Of a stretch of DNA of 47,839 nt, positions 29,592 through 36,834 are shown piece by piece. Both the position numbers and the translations under genes were made by a program. This stretch comes from Actinomycetes bacterium (GTDB taxonomy: Bacteria; Actinomycetota; Acidimicrobiia; Acidimicrobiales; RAAP-2). Where the stretch lies: contig JAKAFH010000004.1 in assembly GCA_021818025.1 (NCBI GenBank), positions 1 to 47,839 on the forward strand, given 5' to 3'. Each line of letters opens with the position of its first letter. The stretch's first letter is position 1. The notes beneath the pieces are model-generated. The model was not told where the DNA came from and did not search any database. It saw nothing but the letters and a program-made list of their open reading frames with translations.

Positions 29592-30942
29592 GACCAGCGT
29601 GGATACCGACGCCATCTTCAAGGCCTACGACGTGCGCGGCACGTATCCCGACCAGCTCGACGAGGTCGTGGCCCGGGCCGTCGGTGCCGCCTTCGCCCGA
29701 TTCGCCCAGTCTCCGAGGCTCGTGATCGGTCGCGACATGCGCGAGTCGGGCGTCTCACTCAGTGCTGCCTTTAGTGACGGCGCGCGAGGCGAGGGCGTTG
29801 AGGTCGTCGACCTCGGCCTCGTCTCGACGGACCTGCTCTACTTCGCCTCGGGGTTCCTCGAATCGCCCGGCGCCATGTTCACCGCCTCGCACAACCCGGC
29901 GCGCTACAACGGCATCAAGCTCTGCCTCGCGGGGGCACGGCCGGTCGGGGTGGAGTCGGGACTGCTCGACATCGCCGCGGACGCCGAGCGCCTGCTCGGG
30001 GTCCAGGCGCCTCCACGGGCAGACCGGATCGAGCGGGACCTCTGGCCCGACTGGATCAGCCACGTGCACTCCTTCATCGACGTCACGGCCCTGCGGCCGC
30101 TGCGCATCGTCGCCGACGCCGCCAACGGCATGGGGGGCCTCGTGGCCCCGCGGGTCTTCGCGGGGCTGCCCGTCGAGCTCGAGGTGCTCTACCCCGACCT
30201 CGATGGCACCTTCCCGAACCACCCGGCCGACCCGCTCAACCCGGCGAACCTCGTCGACCTGCAGCGCCGGGTGCTCGAGACCGGGGCCGACATCGGGCTC
30301 GCCTTTGACGGCGACGCCGACCGGGTGTTCGTCGTCGACGAGCGCGCCGAACCGGTGTCAGGCTCGACGACGACCGCGATGGTCGCGGCCACCCTGCTCG
30401 ACCGCAACCCCGGCGCGACCGTGCTCTACAACCTCATCTGCTCCAAGTCCGTGCCCGAGGTCATCGCCGAGCACGGCGGCGTCGGGGTGCGCACGCGAGT
30501 CGGCCACAGCTACATCAAGCAGGTCATGGCCGAGACCGGCGCCGTCTTCGGCGGCGAGCACTCGGGCCACTACTACTACCGCGACAACTACCGCGCGGAC
30601 TCGGGCGTCATCACGGCACTCATCGTGCTCGAGCTGCTGAGCCGCTCGAGCGAACCGCTCTCGGCACTGCAGGCGCCCTTGCGGCGCTACGCCTCCTCGG
30701 GGGAGCGCAACACCGAGGTGGCCGATCCGGCCGCCACGGTCCGGGCCGTCGCCCGGCGCCTCGTCGCCGAGGGCGTCGCGGTCGACGAGCTCGACGGGCT
30801 GAGCGCCGACTACGGCTCGTGGTGGTTCAACCTGCGACCGTCCAACACCGAGCCGCTGCTGCGGCTCAACGTGGAGGCGGCCGACGACTCGAGCTGCGCG
30901 CGTCACGTCGAGGAGGTCCTCGCCATGATCAAGGAGGCGTGA
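29590..30942 (+). CDS. manB: Phosphomannomutase/phosphoglucomutase
   Basis: 450 aa. Alpha-D-phosphohexomutase with all four active-site loops: FKAYDVRGT at the N-terminus, the phosphoserine loop TASHNPARYNG (about 98-108), metal-binding FDGDADRVF (about 238-246), sugar-binding GGEHSGHYYYRD and the C-terminal phosphate-binding RPSNTEPLLRLN. It interconverts mannose-6-phosphate and mannose-1-phosphate, feeding the GDP-mannose route, perhaps through the nucleotidyltransferase at 12188. ATG 29590 is reported, but GTG 29599 is a strong alternative because a TAGCAT box stands 7 nt ahead of it and the protein would still begin right at the conserved domain. Overlaps the next gene by 1 nt. Confidence 0.93.
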   Translation: MTSVDTDAIFKAYDVRGTYPDQLDEVVARAVGAAFARFAQSPRLVIGRDMRESGVSLSAAFSDGARGEGVEVVDLGLVSTDLLYFASGFLESPGAMFTASHNPARYNGIKLCLAGARPVGVESGLLDIAADAERLLGVQAPPRADRIERDLWPDWISHVHSFIDVTALRPLRIVADAANGMGGLVAPRVFAGLPVELEVLYPDLDGTFPNHPADPLNPANLVDLQRRVLETGADIGLAFDGDADRVFVVDERAEPVSGSTTTAMVAATLLDRNPGATVLYNLICSKSVPEVIAEHGGVGVRTRVGHSYIKQVMAETGAVFGGEHSGHYYYRDNYRADSGVITALIVLELLSRSSEPLSALQAPLRRYASSGERNTEVADPAATVRAVARRLVAEGVAVDELDGLSADYGSWWFNLRPSNTEPLLRLNVEAADDSSCARHVEEVLAMIKEA

Positions 30943-31175
30943 TGGCTCTCGACTCGTTCCTGCTCGAACTGCTCGAGGACCCGGTCGACCACGGGCCGCT
31001 GCTGTACCTCGAGAGCGCGAGCGTGCTCTACAACCCGCGCCGTGGCGTCGCCTACGAGGTCCGCGGTTCGATCCCGGTGCTCTTGCCCAACGAGGCGCGG
31101 GCCGTCACGGACGAGGAGCGAGACCAGTACGGCGCGGATCCCGCGGCCCGTTCGACGGGTCGGCCGTCTAGCTGA
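30942..31175 (+). CDS. Trm112-like small protein
   Basis: 77 aa. SFLLELLEDPVDHGPL followed by YNPRRGVAYEVRGSIPVLLPNEARAV matches the Trm112/UPF0434 family ending 'yPIrdGIPvML..EAr'. The Cys pair that binds zinc in many members is absent (no cysteine at all). In actinobacteria such a gene follows manB, before a sugar isomerase; here it ends the operon. Role unknown. Its 3' end overlaps the convergent thiolase gene by 8 nt. Confidence 0.8.
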   Translation: MALDSFLLELLEDPVDHGPLLYLESASVLYNPRRGVAYEVRGSIPVLLPNEARAVTDEERDQYGADPAARSTGRPSS

Positions 31176-32376
31176 GCCGCTCGACGATCATGGCCATGCC
31201 CTGGCCGCCGCCGACACACATCGTCTCGAGCCCGTAGCGCGCGCCGCGGTCCTCGAGGCCGTTGAGCAGCGTGGTCATGATCCGAGCACCGGTCATGCCG
31301 AAGGGGTGCCCGAGCGCGATGGCCCCGCCGTTCACGTTGAGCTTGTCCCAGCTGATGCCCAGGTGCTTGGCCGAGGGGATCACCTGGGCGGCGAAGGCCT
31401 CGTTGATCTCGACCAGGTCGATGTCGTCGATGGTCAGGCCGGCGCGCGCGAGAGCCTGACGGCTCGCCTCGACCGGGCCCAGGCCCATGATCTCAGGGTT
31501 GAGCGCACTCACGCCGCTCGAGACGATGCGCGCGAGGGGCGTGAGACCGAGCGCCTTGGCGCGGGTGTCACTCATGACGATGACGGCGGCCGCCCCGTCG
31601 TTGAGCGGGCAGGCGTTGCCGGCCGTGACCGTGCCGCCCTCGCGAAAGACCGGGGCGAGGGCGGCGAGCTTCTCGAGCGTGGTACCGGCGCGCGGGCCGT
31701 CGTCGGTGCTGATCACGCGACCGTCGGGCAGGGTCACGGGGATGATCTCGCGCTCGAAGAAGCCGTTGTGCTGGCTGGCGACGGCGAGCTCTTGGCTGCG
31801 TAAGGCGAACTCGTCCATCTCGGCGCGCGAGACGTGCTCGTACTCGGCCACGTTCTCGGCGGTCTGGCCCATGGCGATGTAGACGTCGGCGAGTCCCGCG
31901 CTCGGGGCCCAGGGGTCCCCGACGCGCTCCGAGCGCGAGGCCGTCCGGGCAACCGCGTCGGCGAAGAGCGGGTTCATGGCCTTGGCGATGTCCGAGGCCC
32001 CGTTGCCAAAGCGCGACACCGTCTCCACGCCCGCGGCGATGAACACGTCGCCCTCGCCGGCCTTGATGGCGTGGGCGGCCATGCGGATCGTCTGCAGCGA
32101 GGAGGAGCAGTACCGGTTCACGGTCACCCCGGGCACGGTGTCCAGGCCCGCCAGGATGGCCACGACGCGCCCGAGGTTGAACCCGGATTCGCCCGCGGGC
32201 TGACCGCAGCCCATGATGAGGTCGTCGATCGTCGTGGGGTCCAGCTGGGGGACCTTGGCCAGCACCTCGGCGACGACGTGCGCGGCGAGGTCGTCGGGGC
32301 GCATGTCGACGAGCGAGCCCTTGAAGGCCCGGCCGATGGGCGTGCGGCCGGTAGCGACGATGACGGCTTCTGGCAT
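31168..32376 (-). CDS. Acetyl-CoA acyltransferase (thiolase)
   Basis: 402 aa. Thiolase fold: nucleophilic Cys in NRYCSSSLQT (about residue 88), NEAFAAQ (about 325), GHPFGMTGAR (catalytic His about 357) and the second active-site Cys in METMCVGGGQGMA (about 388). It cleaves 3-ketoacyl-CoA in beta-oxidation or condenses acetyl-CoA; sequence does not decide which, though the FadA-like NRYCSSS block leans to degradation. A Shine-Dalgarno GAGGAG is six nt before the ATG. Two AGTTAC repeats 32 nt apart lie upstream. It may be co-transcribed with the riboflavin-synthase-like gene 70 nt upstream. Confidence 0.93.
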   Translation of the reverse strand: MPEAVIVATGRTPIGRAFKGSLVDMRPDDLAAHVVAEVLAKVPQLDPTTIDDLIMGCGQPAGESGFNLGRVVAILAGLDTVPGVTVNRYCSSSLQTIRMAAHAIKAGEGDVFIAAGVETVSRFGNGASDIAKAMNPLFADAVARTASRSERVGDPWAPSAGLADVYIAMGQTAENVAEYEHVSRAEMDEFALRSQELAVASQHNGFFEREIIPVTLPDGRVISTDDGPRAGTTLEKLAALAPVFREGGTVTAGNACPLNDGAAAVIVMSDTRAKALGLTPLARIVSSGVSALNPEIMGLGPVEASRQALARAGLTIDDIDLVEINEAFAAQVIPSAKHLGISWDKLNVNGGAIALGHPFGMTGARIMTTLLNGLEDRGARYGLETMCVGGGQGMAMIVERLS

Positions 32377-32389
32377 TGGCTTCTCCTCA

Positions 32390-32427
32390 GTAACTAAGCA
32401 ATCTCGAGAGCATACTCATTGGTAACT
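32390..32427. promoter_or_regulatory. Direct repeats upstream of the thiolase gene
   Basis: GTAACT occurs at 32390-32395 and 32422-32427 (AGTTAC on the coding strand), 32 nt or about three helical turns apart, with a CTCGAG palindrome between them. They could bind a regulator; a chance match is not excluded. Confidence 0.25.
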
Positions 32428-32446
32428 GCGGTGTTGGTTGACGCCG

Positions 32447-32956
32447 TCAGCCCAGGTCGAGGGGGCCGGCGTCGTCAAATCCCTGGCGAATGCCCTGGCC
32501 GGCTCGTCGGGCCAGCTGCTCGGGTTCAAAGAGCATCCAGTAGGCGTTTCGCGCGTGCTTGCGCGAGCGGTTCTCAAAGACCGACGCCAGGACGGCCGGG
32601 TCGTCGGCCTCGTCCTCGTGGACGAAGACCTCGAGGATGGGCGTCGAGGTGAGCAGCTGGGCCTGCATGATGCCCAGCGCCGCCTCGTGCGCGCACTGCT
32701 TGTCGATGGGAGCCTTGCCGGGCATGCCCAGCGCGACGACGATCGAGCAGCCGTCGCGCTCGATGAGGTTCTTCGCCGCCACCGCCAGGTCCTTGAAGCC
32801 GGGGACCGTTCGCGAGACGACGGTGAATCGGCTGTCGAAGCCCGGACACTCGGCCAGCTCGGCGCGCGCCGCGGCTCCCATGTCGTAGCGGGCGAACATC
32901 GTGTCCACCACCCCGATGCGTACCGGGTCGTGGGCTGTGGAATCCTTCGTAGACAT
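32447..32956 (-). CDS. ribC: Archaeal-type riboflavin synthase (RibC)-like protein
   Basis: 169 aa. It resembles the riboflavin synthase of methanogens rather than the bacterial trimeric RibE: IGVVDTMFARYDMGAAA at the start, SRTVPGFKDLAVAAKNLI, IVVALGMPGK, CAHEAALGIMQAQLLT and VFVHEDEA, then WMLFEPEQLARRAGQGIRQGFDDAG near the end. The archaeal enzyme is a pentamer related to lumazine synthase and dismutates 6,7-dimethyl-8-ribityllumazine into riboflavin. The start ATG has GGAGG five nt upstream. No other rib gene and no FMN riboswitch is nearby. An IS607 element ends within 41 nt of the start, so its native promoter was probably displaced. Family assignment comes from memory of the archaeal sequence. 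Confidence 0.82.
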   Translation of the reverse strand: MSTKDSTAHDPVRIGVVDTMFARYDMGAAARAELAECPGFDSRFTVVSRTVPGFKDLAVAAKNLIERDGCSIVVALGMPGKAPIDKQCAHEAALGIMQAQLLTSTPILEVFVHEDEADDPAVLASVFENRSRKHARNAYWMLFEPEQLARRAGQGIRQGFDDAGPLDLG

Positions 32957-32969
32957 CGCTACCTCCGTT

Positions 32970-33150
32970 GCAACTGAGTGCACTCTAGTGAGTCCACTCA
33001 TGCTGCACTCCTCACGGAGTTGCTCGGCCCGACAGGTGCCGGACCTCCCTTTCGCGTGTCTTCGCCAGCCGCTGAGTGAGACCCAGTCTGACGCTCGGCT
33101 CCACGCTTCACCGGGGCTCTGACTGAGCCCAGGCTCGCCCAGCGGGCGAG
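32970..33150 (-). ncRNA. Expected omega-RNA (reRNA) region of the tnpB gene
   Basis: In IS607 and IS200/605 elements the guide RNA scaffold overlaps the 3' end of tnpB and the right end, with the guide copied from flanking DNA. Here that would put the scaffold across the last 45 or so codons, which encode a low-complexity tail after the last RuvC block, and the guide at the ribC 5' flank. Position and existence are inferred; no fold was computed. Confidence 0.35.
32975..33000. repeat. Two near-palindromic 11-mers at the tnpB-ribC junction
   Basis: TGAGTGCACTC (32975-32985, containing a perfect 10-bp palindrome) and TGAGTCCACTC (32989-32999) differ by one base and start 14 nt apart; the second overlaps the tnpB stop codon. 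They may be transposase-binding sites of the right end or an operator for ribC. Confidence 0.5.
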
Positions 33151-34362
33151 ATTGATGGCGGCGTTGTCGTCGCGCTGGTGCGACGAGGAGCACTCCTCAC
33201 AGGTCCAGTGCTCCAACCAGCCAATGTCTTGGACATGGCCACAGGCGTGGCACGTCTTTGATGAGGGAAAGAACCGGTCGGCTTCGATCAACTGCGACCC
33301 GTACCAGGGGCACTTGTAGCGAAGCTGACGACGGATTTCTCCGAGTGCCGCGTCGGAGAGCCCCCGTCGGCGCGAATGCGCACCGGGTAGTCCCTTCTGT
33401 CGCAGCAGCGACGCCGCGTCCAGGCCTTCGACCACCACCACGCCGTGGGTCTTGGCGAGGTGGGTGGTGAAGACGTGGATGGTGTGACGGCGAACGTGGG
33501 CGACCTGTGTGTGGAGTCGCGTGATCTTCGTGGCGCTCTGTCGATACTGTCGCGAACCACGGGTGCGCCTGGCCCGTTGGCGCTGGAGCCGACGCAGTTC
33601 GCCGAGGCGATGTTCGAGGGCTCGGGGGTTCTCGAGCCCGCCGATCACCTCGTTGGTGGTAGCGACGGTCGCGAGACGCCGCACGCCCACGTCAATACCG
33701 ATCACCGAGTCGGGTTGGGCAACGCCCGTGCGTTGGGGACGAGTGACACTCACTCGCACCGCCGCACTAATGCGCTCGCCTTGGCGTGAGACCGCGACGC
33801 CGAGGATCTTGGCTCGATTCAGTGCGATGAGCCGCTCGATGCGTCGGGTGTTCTCGTGGGTGCGGATGGTGCCGAGCACCGGGAGGGTCAGGTGGCGACG
33901 ATCGGCTTCCAGCCTCATGGTGCCAGTAGTAAAGGAAAATCGATCCCGGTCACGGCCACGCTTCTTGAACCGGGGAAAGCCGACTGGGCGGCCCCTGACC
34001 ACGCCCGTGCGCGACTGCTGCCAGCGCCAGTAGGCGTCGGTGGCGCCACGCACGCCGTCGGCGAAGACCTCCTTGGAGACCTCGGGCCACCAGACCTCAC
34101 CGGTCGCGGCGTCGACACAGACTTCGTCCTTCTGTGCGTTCCAGCGCTTGCGCAAGGCGTAGAAGGAGGGCGGGGTGCTTGACTCGCCGGTGTCGCGATA
34201 GTGCTCGAGGTCGGCTTTGATCTTCGCGAGCGTCCAGTTGAAGGACTTGCGGCGAGCGCCGAAGAACCGCGCGATCTGGACGGACTGTTCGGCGGTGGGA
34301 TCGAGCGCGAAGGCGAAGGCCTGGATGATCTGGCCATCGGGTGGGCAGTATCTAGGCGGCAT
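32998..34362 (-). CDS. tnpB: TnpB RNA-guided nuclease of the IS607 element
   Basis: 454 aa, apparently complete. N-terminal helix-turn-helix/wedge region with FFGARRKSFNWTLAKIKADL, then RuvC-like blocks: IGIDVGVRRLA (catalytic Asp about 222), VVVVEGLDA (Glu about 311), a zinc finger CHACG...CEEC (about 368-388) and RDDNAAINLARW (Asp about 396). TnpB proteins are omega-RNA-guided DNA nucleases that help the element persist at donor sites. All three catalytic acids and four zinc ligands are present, so activity is plausible. The tail of 45 residues after INLARW is probably non-catalytic and overlaps the guide-RNA scaffold. Overlaps tnpA by 11 nt. Confidence 0.93.
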   Translation of the reverse strand: MPPRYCPPDGQIIQAFAFALDPTAEQSVQIARFFGARRKSFNWTLAKIKADLEHYRDTGESSTPPSFYALRKRWNAQKDEVCVDAATGEVWWPEVSKEVFADGVRGATDAYWRWQQSRTGVVRGRPVGFPRFKKRGRDRDRFSFTTGTMRLEADRRHLTLPVLGTIRTHENTRRIERLIALNRAKILGVAVSRQGERISAAVRVSVTRPQRTGVAQPDSVIGIDVGVRRLATVATTNEVIGGLENPRALEHRLGELRRLQRQRARRTRGSRQYRQSATKITRLHTQVAHVRRHTIHVFTTHLAKTHGVVVVEGLDAASLLRQKGLPGAHSRRRGLSDAALGEIRRQLRYKCPWYGSQLIEADRFFPSSKTCHACGHVQDIGWLEHWTCEECSSSHQRDDNAAINLARWASLGSVRAPVKRGAERQTGSHSAAGEDTRKGGPAPVGPSNSVRSAA

Positions 34363-34930
34363 CAGCTTCTTCCTGACCTGCCGAAAGGACTTTCGCCGCT
34401 CGGTGTGCGGCCGCGCGTTTGCCGTAGAGGCGAGCGCAGAAGGAGGTCAGCACCTCGGTCATGTCGCGCACGAGGTCGTCGTCGACTTCCGCGTCGTCGA
34501 CCACGAGACGTCGGCCATTGGCCTGAAGCGTGGCAGCGACATACTCGGAGCCGAATCTAGCGAGGCGGTCCCGGTGTTCGACGATGATGGTCGTGACCGT
34601 CGCGTCGGAGAGGAGCCCGAGGAACTTGCGGCGCTGGCCATTGAGACCGGACCCGATCTCGGTCACGACACGGTCAATCGAATGGCCGTTCGTTGTCGCC
34701 CACGTGGTGACCCGCGCAACTTGGCGGTCGAGGTCTTCTCGTTGGTCGGCTGAGGAGACCCGCGCATAACTGACGGTCGACCCACTGTGGGGTGTTGCGG
34801 TTTCGAGATCGCCGACGAGAATCAAGCGCCCGACCTGACGCGCAGGCACCGGCAGCGTCCCTTCACGGAACCACCGATAGGCGGTCTGGGGATGGATCCC
34901 CTGCATGTCCGCCCACTCACTCACGTTCAT
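34352..34930 (-). CDS. tnpA: IS607-type serine recombinase transposase (TnpA)
   Basis: 192 aa. Residues 1-50: MerR-like helix-turn-helix (SEWADMQGIHPQTAYRWFREG). Residues 55-190: resolvase catalytic domain, with VSYARVSSADQREDL giving the nucleophilic Ser (about 57-58), EIGSGLNGQRRKF, and the IIVEHRDRLARFG block. The reversed order, DNA-binding domain first, is the hallmark of IS607 transposases, which move the element through a circular intermediate with little target preference. No Shine-Dalgarno sequence is seen; a hairpin lies right against the start codon. Confidence 0.93.
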   Translation of the reverse strand: MNVSEWADMQGIHPQTAYRWFREGTLPVPARQVGRLILVGDLETATPHSGSTVSYARVSSADQREDLDRQVARVTTWATTNGHSIDRVVTEIGSGLNGQRRKFLGLLSDATVTTIIVEHRDRLARFGSEYVAATLQANGRRLVVDDAEVDDDLVRDMTEVLTSFCARLYGKRAAAHRAAKVLSAGQEEADAA

Positions 34931-34931
34931 T

Positions 34932-34951
34932 GCTACGAAGTCTTGCGTAGC
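34932..34951. other. Inverted repeat abutting the tnpA start codon
   Basis: GCTACG and CGTAGC flank an 8-nt centre, 1 nt upstream of the tnpA ATG. It covers the place where a ribosome-binding site would lie, so it may be the left-end recombinase site, an autoregulatory operator, or an mRNA hairpin that limits translation. Confidence 0.45.
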
Positions 34952-34994
34952 GGTGTCACATCAGATGGCAGCCCCCGCCAGTGTAGGGATTCGC

Positions 34995-35948
34995 TCAGCG
35001 AGGAGCGAGGCCGAGAATCGCCTCCTCGAGGGTGACGCCCACCGGCACGATCGCGATGGTCGGCACCGCCACGCCCGCGTCGACGTAGCGCGCGACGTGG
35101 TCGCGGCACGCGTCATAGGACCCGTGGATGATCAGCGCGTCCACGACCTCGTCGGGGATCGCCGCGTTGGCGAGCTTGCGGTCGCCGGCGGCCCAGGCCT
35201 CCCACATCGGGCCGAGCTGCTCGGCGCGTCCGAGCCACCGGTGGAACTCGGCGTAGGCCCTGACCGTGAGGTACGAGGAGATCATCCGGCGCCCGACGGT
35301 GCGCGCGAGGTCGGCGTCGGGCGTGGGCACGACGAACAGACGGGCCGCGATGGTCTTGTCGAGGCCCACCTCGGCGCGACAGGTCGCCACGTCCTCGGCG
35401 GCGAGCCAGTTAAGGATCGCCCCGTCGGCCTCGGCGCCGGCGAGTCGGAGCATGGTCGGGCGCAGCGCGCCGAGCAGGATCGTCGGGCGCTGGGTCACCG
35501 GGCGCGAGAGCTTAAAGCCGTGGATGGCGAAGGTGTCGAATTCCTCGTCGATCTTCTCGCCGGCGAGCGCCCGATTCACGAAGCGAAGGACGTCGCGGGT
35601 GCGTGCGAAGGGCCGCTCGTAGGCGATGCCGTTCCAGCGCTCGACGACCGGCTGGCTCGAAGCGCCGAGGCCGACGATGAGCCGGTCGCCGGCGACCTCG
35701 GCCAGCGCCGCGATCGTCATGGCGAGCAGGCCCGGCCCGCGGGTGAAGGTCGGCGCCACCGCGAGCCCGAGGTTGAGCCGCGGCTCCCACGCCGCGGCGA
35801 GGGCGAGTGGCGTGAACCCGTCGGTGCCATCGACCTCGGCGGACCAGACGTCGGTGTAGCCGAGGTCCACGAGGCGCGTGTACCACGCGCGGTGCTCGGC
35901 CAGCGTGACGCCGTCGAAGGGGATCGTGATGCCGTAGCGCGAGGTCAT
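34995..35948 (-). CDS. Luciferase-like oxidoreductase, probably F420-dependent
   Basis: 317 aa, bacterial luciferase-like TIM barrel. Begins YGITIPFDGVTLAEHRAW with LGYTDVWSAEVDGTDGFTPLALAA, AVAPTFTRGPGLLAM, DRLIVGLGASSQPVVERWNG (the glycine-rich phosphate loop) and the ending GSYDACRDHVARYVDAGV. Family members oxidise or reduce small organic substrates with F420 or FMN; the F420 genes in the same window favour F420. Substrate unknown. The stop lies 64 nt from tnpA on the same strand. Confidence 0.88.
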   Translation of the reverse strand: MTSRYGITIPFDGVTLAEHRAWYTRLVDLGYTDVWSAEVDGTDGFTPLALAAAWEPRLNLGLAVAPTFTRGPGLLAMTIAALAEVAGDRLIVGLGASSQPVVERWNGIAYERPFARTRDVLRFVNRALAGEKIDEEFDTFAIHGFKLSRPVTQRPTILLGALRPTMLRLAGAEADGAILNWLAAEDVATCRAEVGLDKTIAARLFVVPTPDADLARTVGRRMISSYLTVRAYAEFHRWLGRAEQLGPMWEAWAAGDRKLANAAIPDEVVDALIIHGSYDACRDHVARYVDAGVAVPTIAIVPVGVTLEEAILGLAPR

Positions 35949-35969
35949 GCCCCAGTGTGCCAGAACTGG

Positions 35970-36752
35970 CTAGTGCAGGTAGTCATCGCCGCGCGCGGGC
36001 GGCACGGTGAAGCCGCGACGCTCGAGGTCTCGTTCCCAGCGATCGATCACCGTCTCGAGCACCGCCACCCGGGCGTAGTGCTTGTCCTCGGCGGCGATCA
36101 GGTCCCAGTGCGCGTGGGCGTGGTCGGTCCAGTCGAGCAGGTCGGACAGCGCGTCGAGGTAGGCAGGGCGCAGGCCGCGGTTGCGCCAGTCGTCCGGGGT
36201 CAGCTTCCAGTGCTTGAGCGGGTCCTTGGCGCGAACGTTGAAGCGCGACAGCTGCTCGTCGTCCGAGATGTGCAGCCACAGCTTGACGATCGTGACCCCG
36301 TCGTTGACCAGGGATCGCTCGAACTCGACGATCTCCTCGGCCGAACGCTTCACGGTGTCGTGGTCGATCAGCTCCTCGACCCGCTCGACCAGGAGCCGGC
36401 CGTACCAGGACCGGTCAAAGACCGTCATCTCGCCCCAGCCGGGCAGGTGCGGCCAGAACCGCCAGAGGAAGTGGTGACGCCGCTCCTCGTCGGTGGGAAC
36501 GCTGATCGGGATCACCCGCACGTGGCGCGGGTCGAGTGCACCGGTGAGCCGACGGATCGCGCCGCCCTTGCCGGCGGCGTCGAAGCCCTCGAAGAGCACG
36601 ATGAGCCCGGGACCGGTCTGGTGGGGCTCGAGCAGCCCCGCGGTCAAGAGGCGCAGGTGCACCAGCCGGCGCTGGGCGGCGAGGATGCGCACCTCGGATT
36701 CCTCGCGCGAGAGCTTGGCGGTGAGGTCGATTCCGTCGATGGCTTTGCTCAT
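35970..36752 (-). CDS. Polyphosphate kinase 2 family enzyme (PPK2)
   Basis: 260 aa. Single PPK2 domain: Walker A LFEGFDAAGKGGAIRRL (about 51-67), RHHFLWRFWPHLP, Walker B-like TVFDRSWYGRLLVERVE (about 109-125), then the lid and FNVRAKDPLKHWKLTPDDW. PPK2 enzymes use polyphosphate to phosphorylate nucleoside mono- or diphosphates, or run in reverse. I chose ATG 36752, with GGGAGG three nt upstream; ATG 36767 is possible. It is 21 nt ahead of the oxidoreductase gene, so the two are probably co-transcribed. Together with Ppx it indicates active polyphosphate turnover. Confidence 0.93.
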   Translation of the reverse strand: MSKAIDGIDLTAKLSREESEVRILAAQRRLVHLRLLTAGLLEPHQTGPGLIVLFEGFDAAGKGGAIRRLTGALDPRHVRVIPISVPTDEERRHHFLWRFWPHLPGWGEMTVFDRSWYGRLLVERVEELIDHDTVKRSAEEIVEFERSLVNDGVTIVKLWLHISDDEQLSRFNVRAKDPLKHWKLTPDDWRNRGLRPAYLDALSDLLDWTDHAHAHWDLIAAEDKHYARVAVLETVIDRWERDLERRGFTVPPARGDDYLH

Positions 36753-36811
36753 CACCCTCCCAGTCATGGTCACGGTATCGCACGTGGTCGTGCTCGTCAG
36801 GTCGCGTTTCG

Positions 36812-36817
36812 TAGGAT
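36812..36817 (+). promoter_or_regulatory. Putative -10 box (TAGGAT) for the surface-protein operon
   Basis: TAGGAT is 17 nt before ATG 36835, leaving room for a short leader with a GGGAGGG ribosome-binding site. It stands back to back with the PPK2 start region. Confidence 0.4.
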
Positions 36818-36834
36818 TGGGCGAGGGAGGGTTG

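Larger units (their letters stand above)
32970..34990 (-). mobile_element. IS607-family insertion element (tnpA plus tnpB)
   Basis: A two-gene element with a serine-recombinase transposase followed by an overlapping tnpB, the IS607 arrangement. Ends are approximate: they must lie between ribC and tnpB on one side (32957-32998) and between tnpA and the oxidoreductase gene on the other (34931-34994). IS607 elements make no target duplication and have no long inverted repeats, so exact tips cannot be read off. Both genes appear intact. It sits in what would otherwise be a run of same-strand genes (PPK2, oxidoreductase, ribC, thiolase). Confidence 0.85.
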
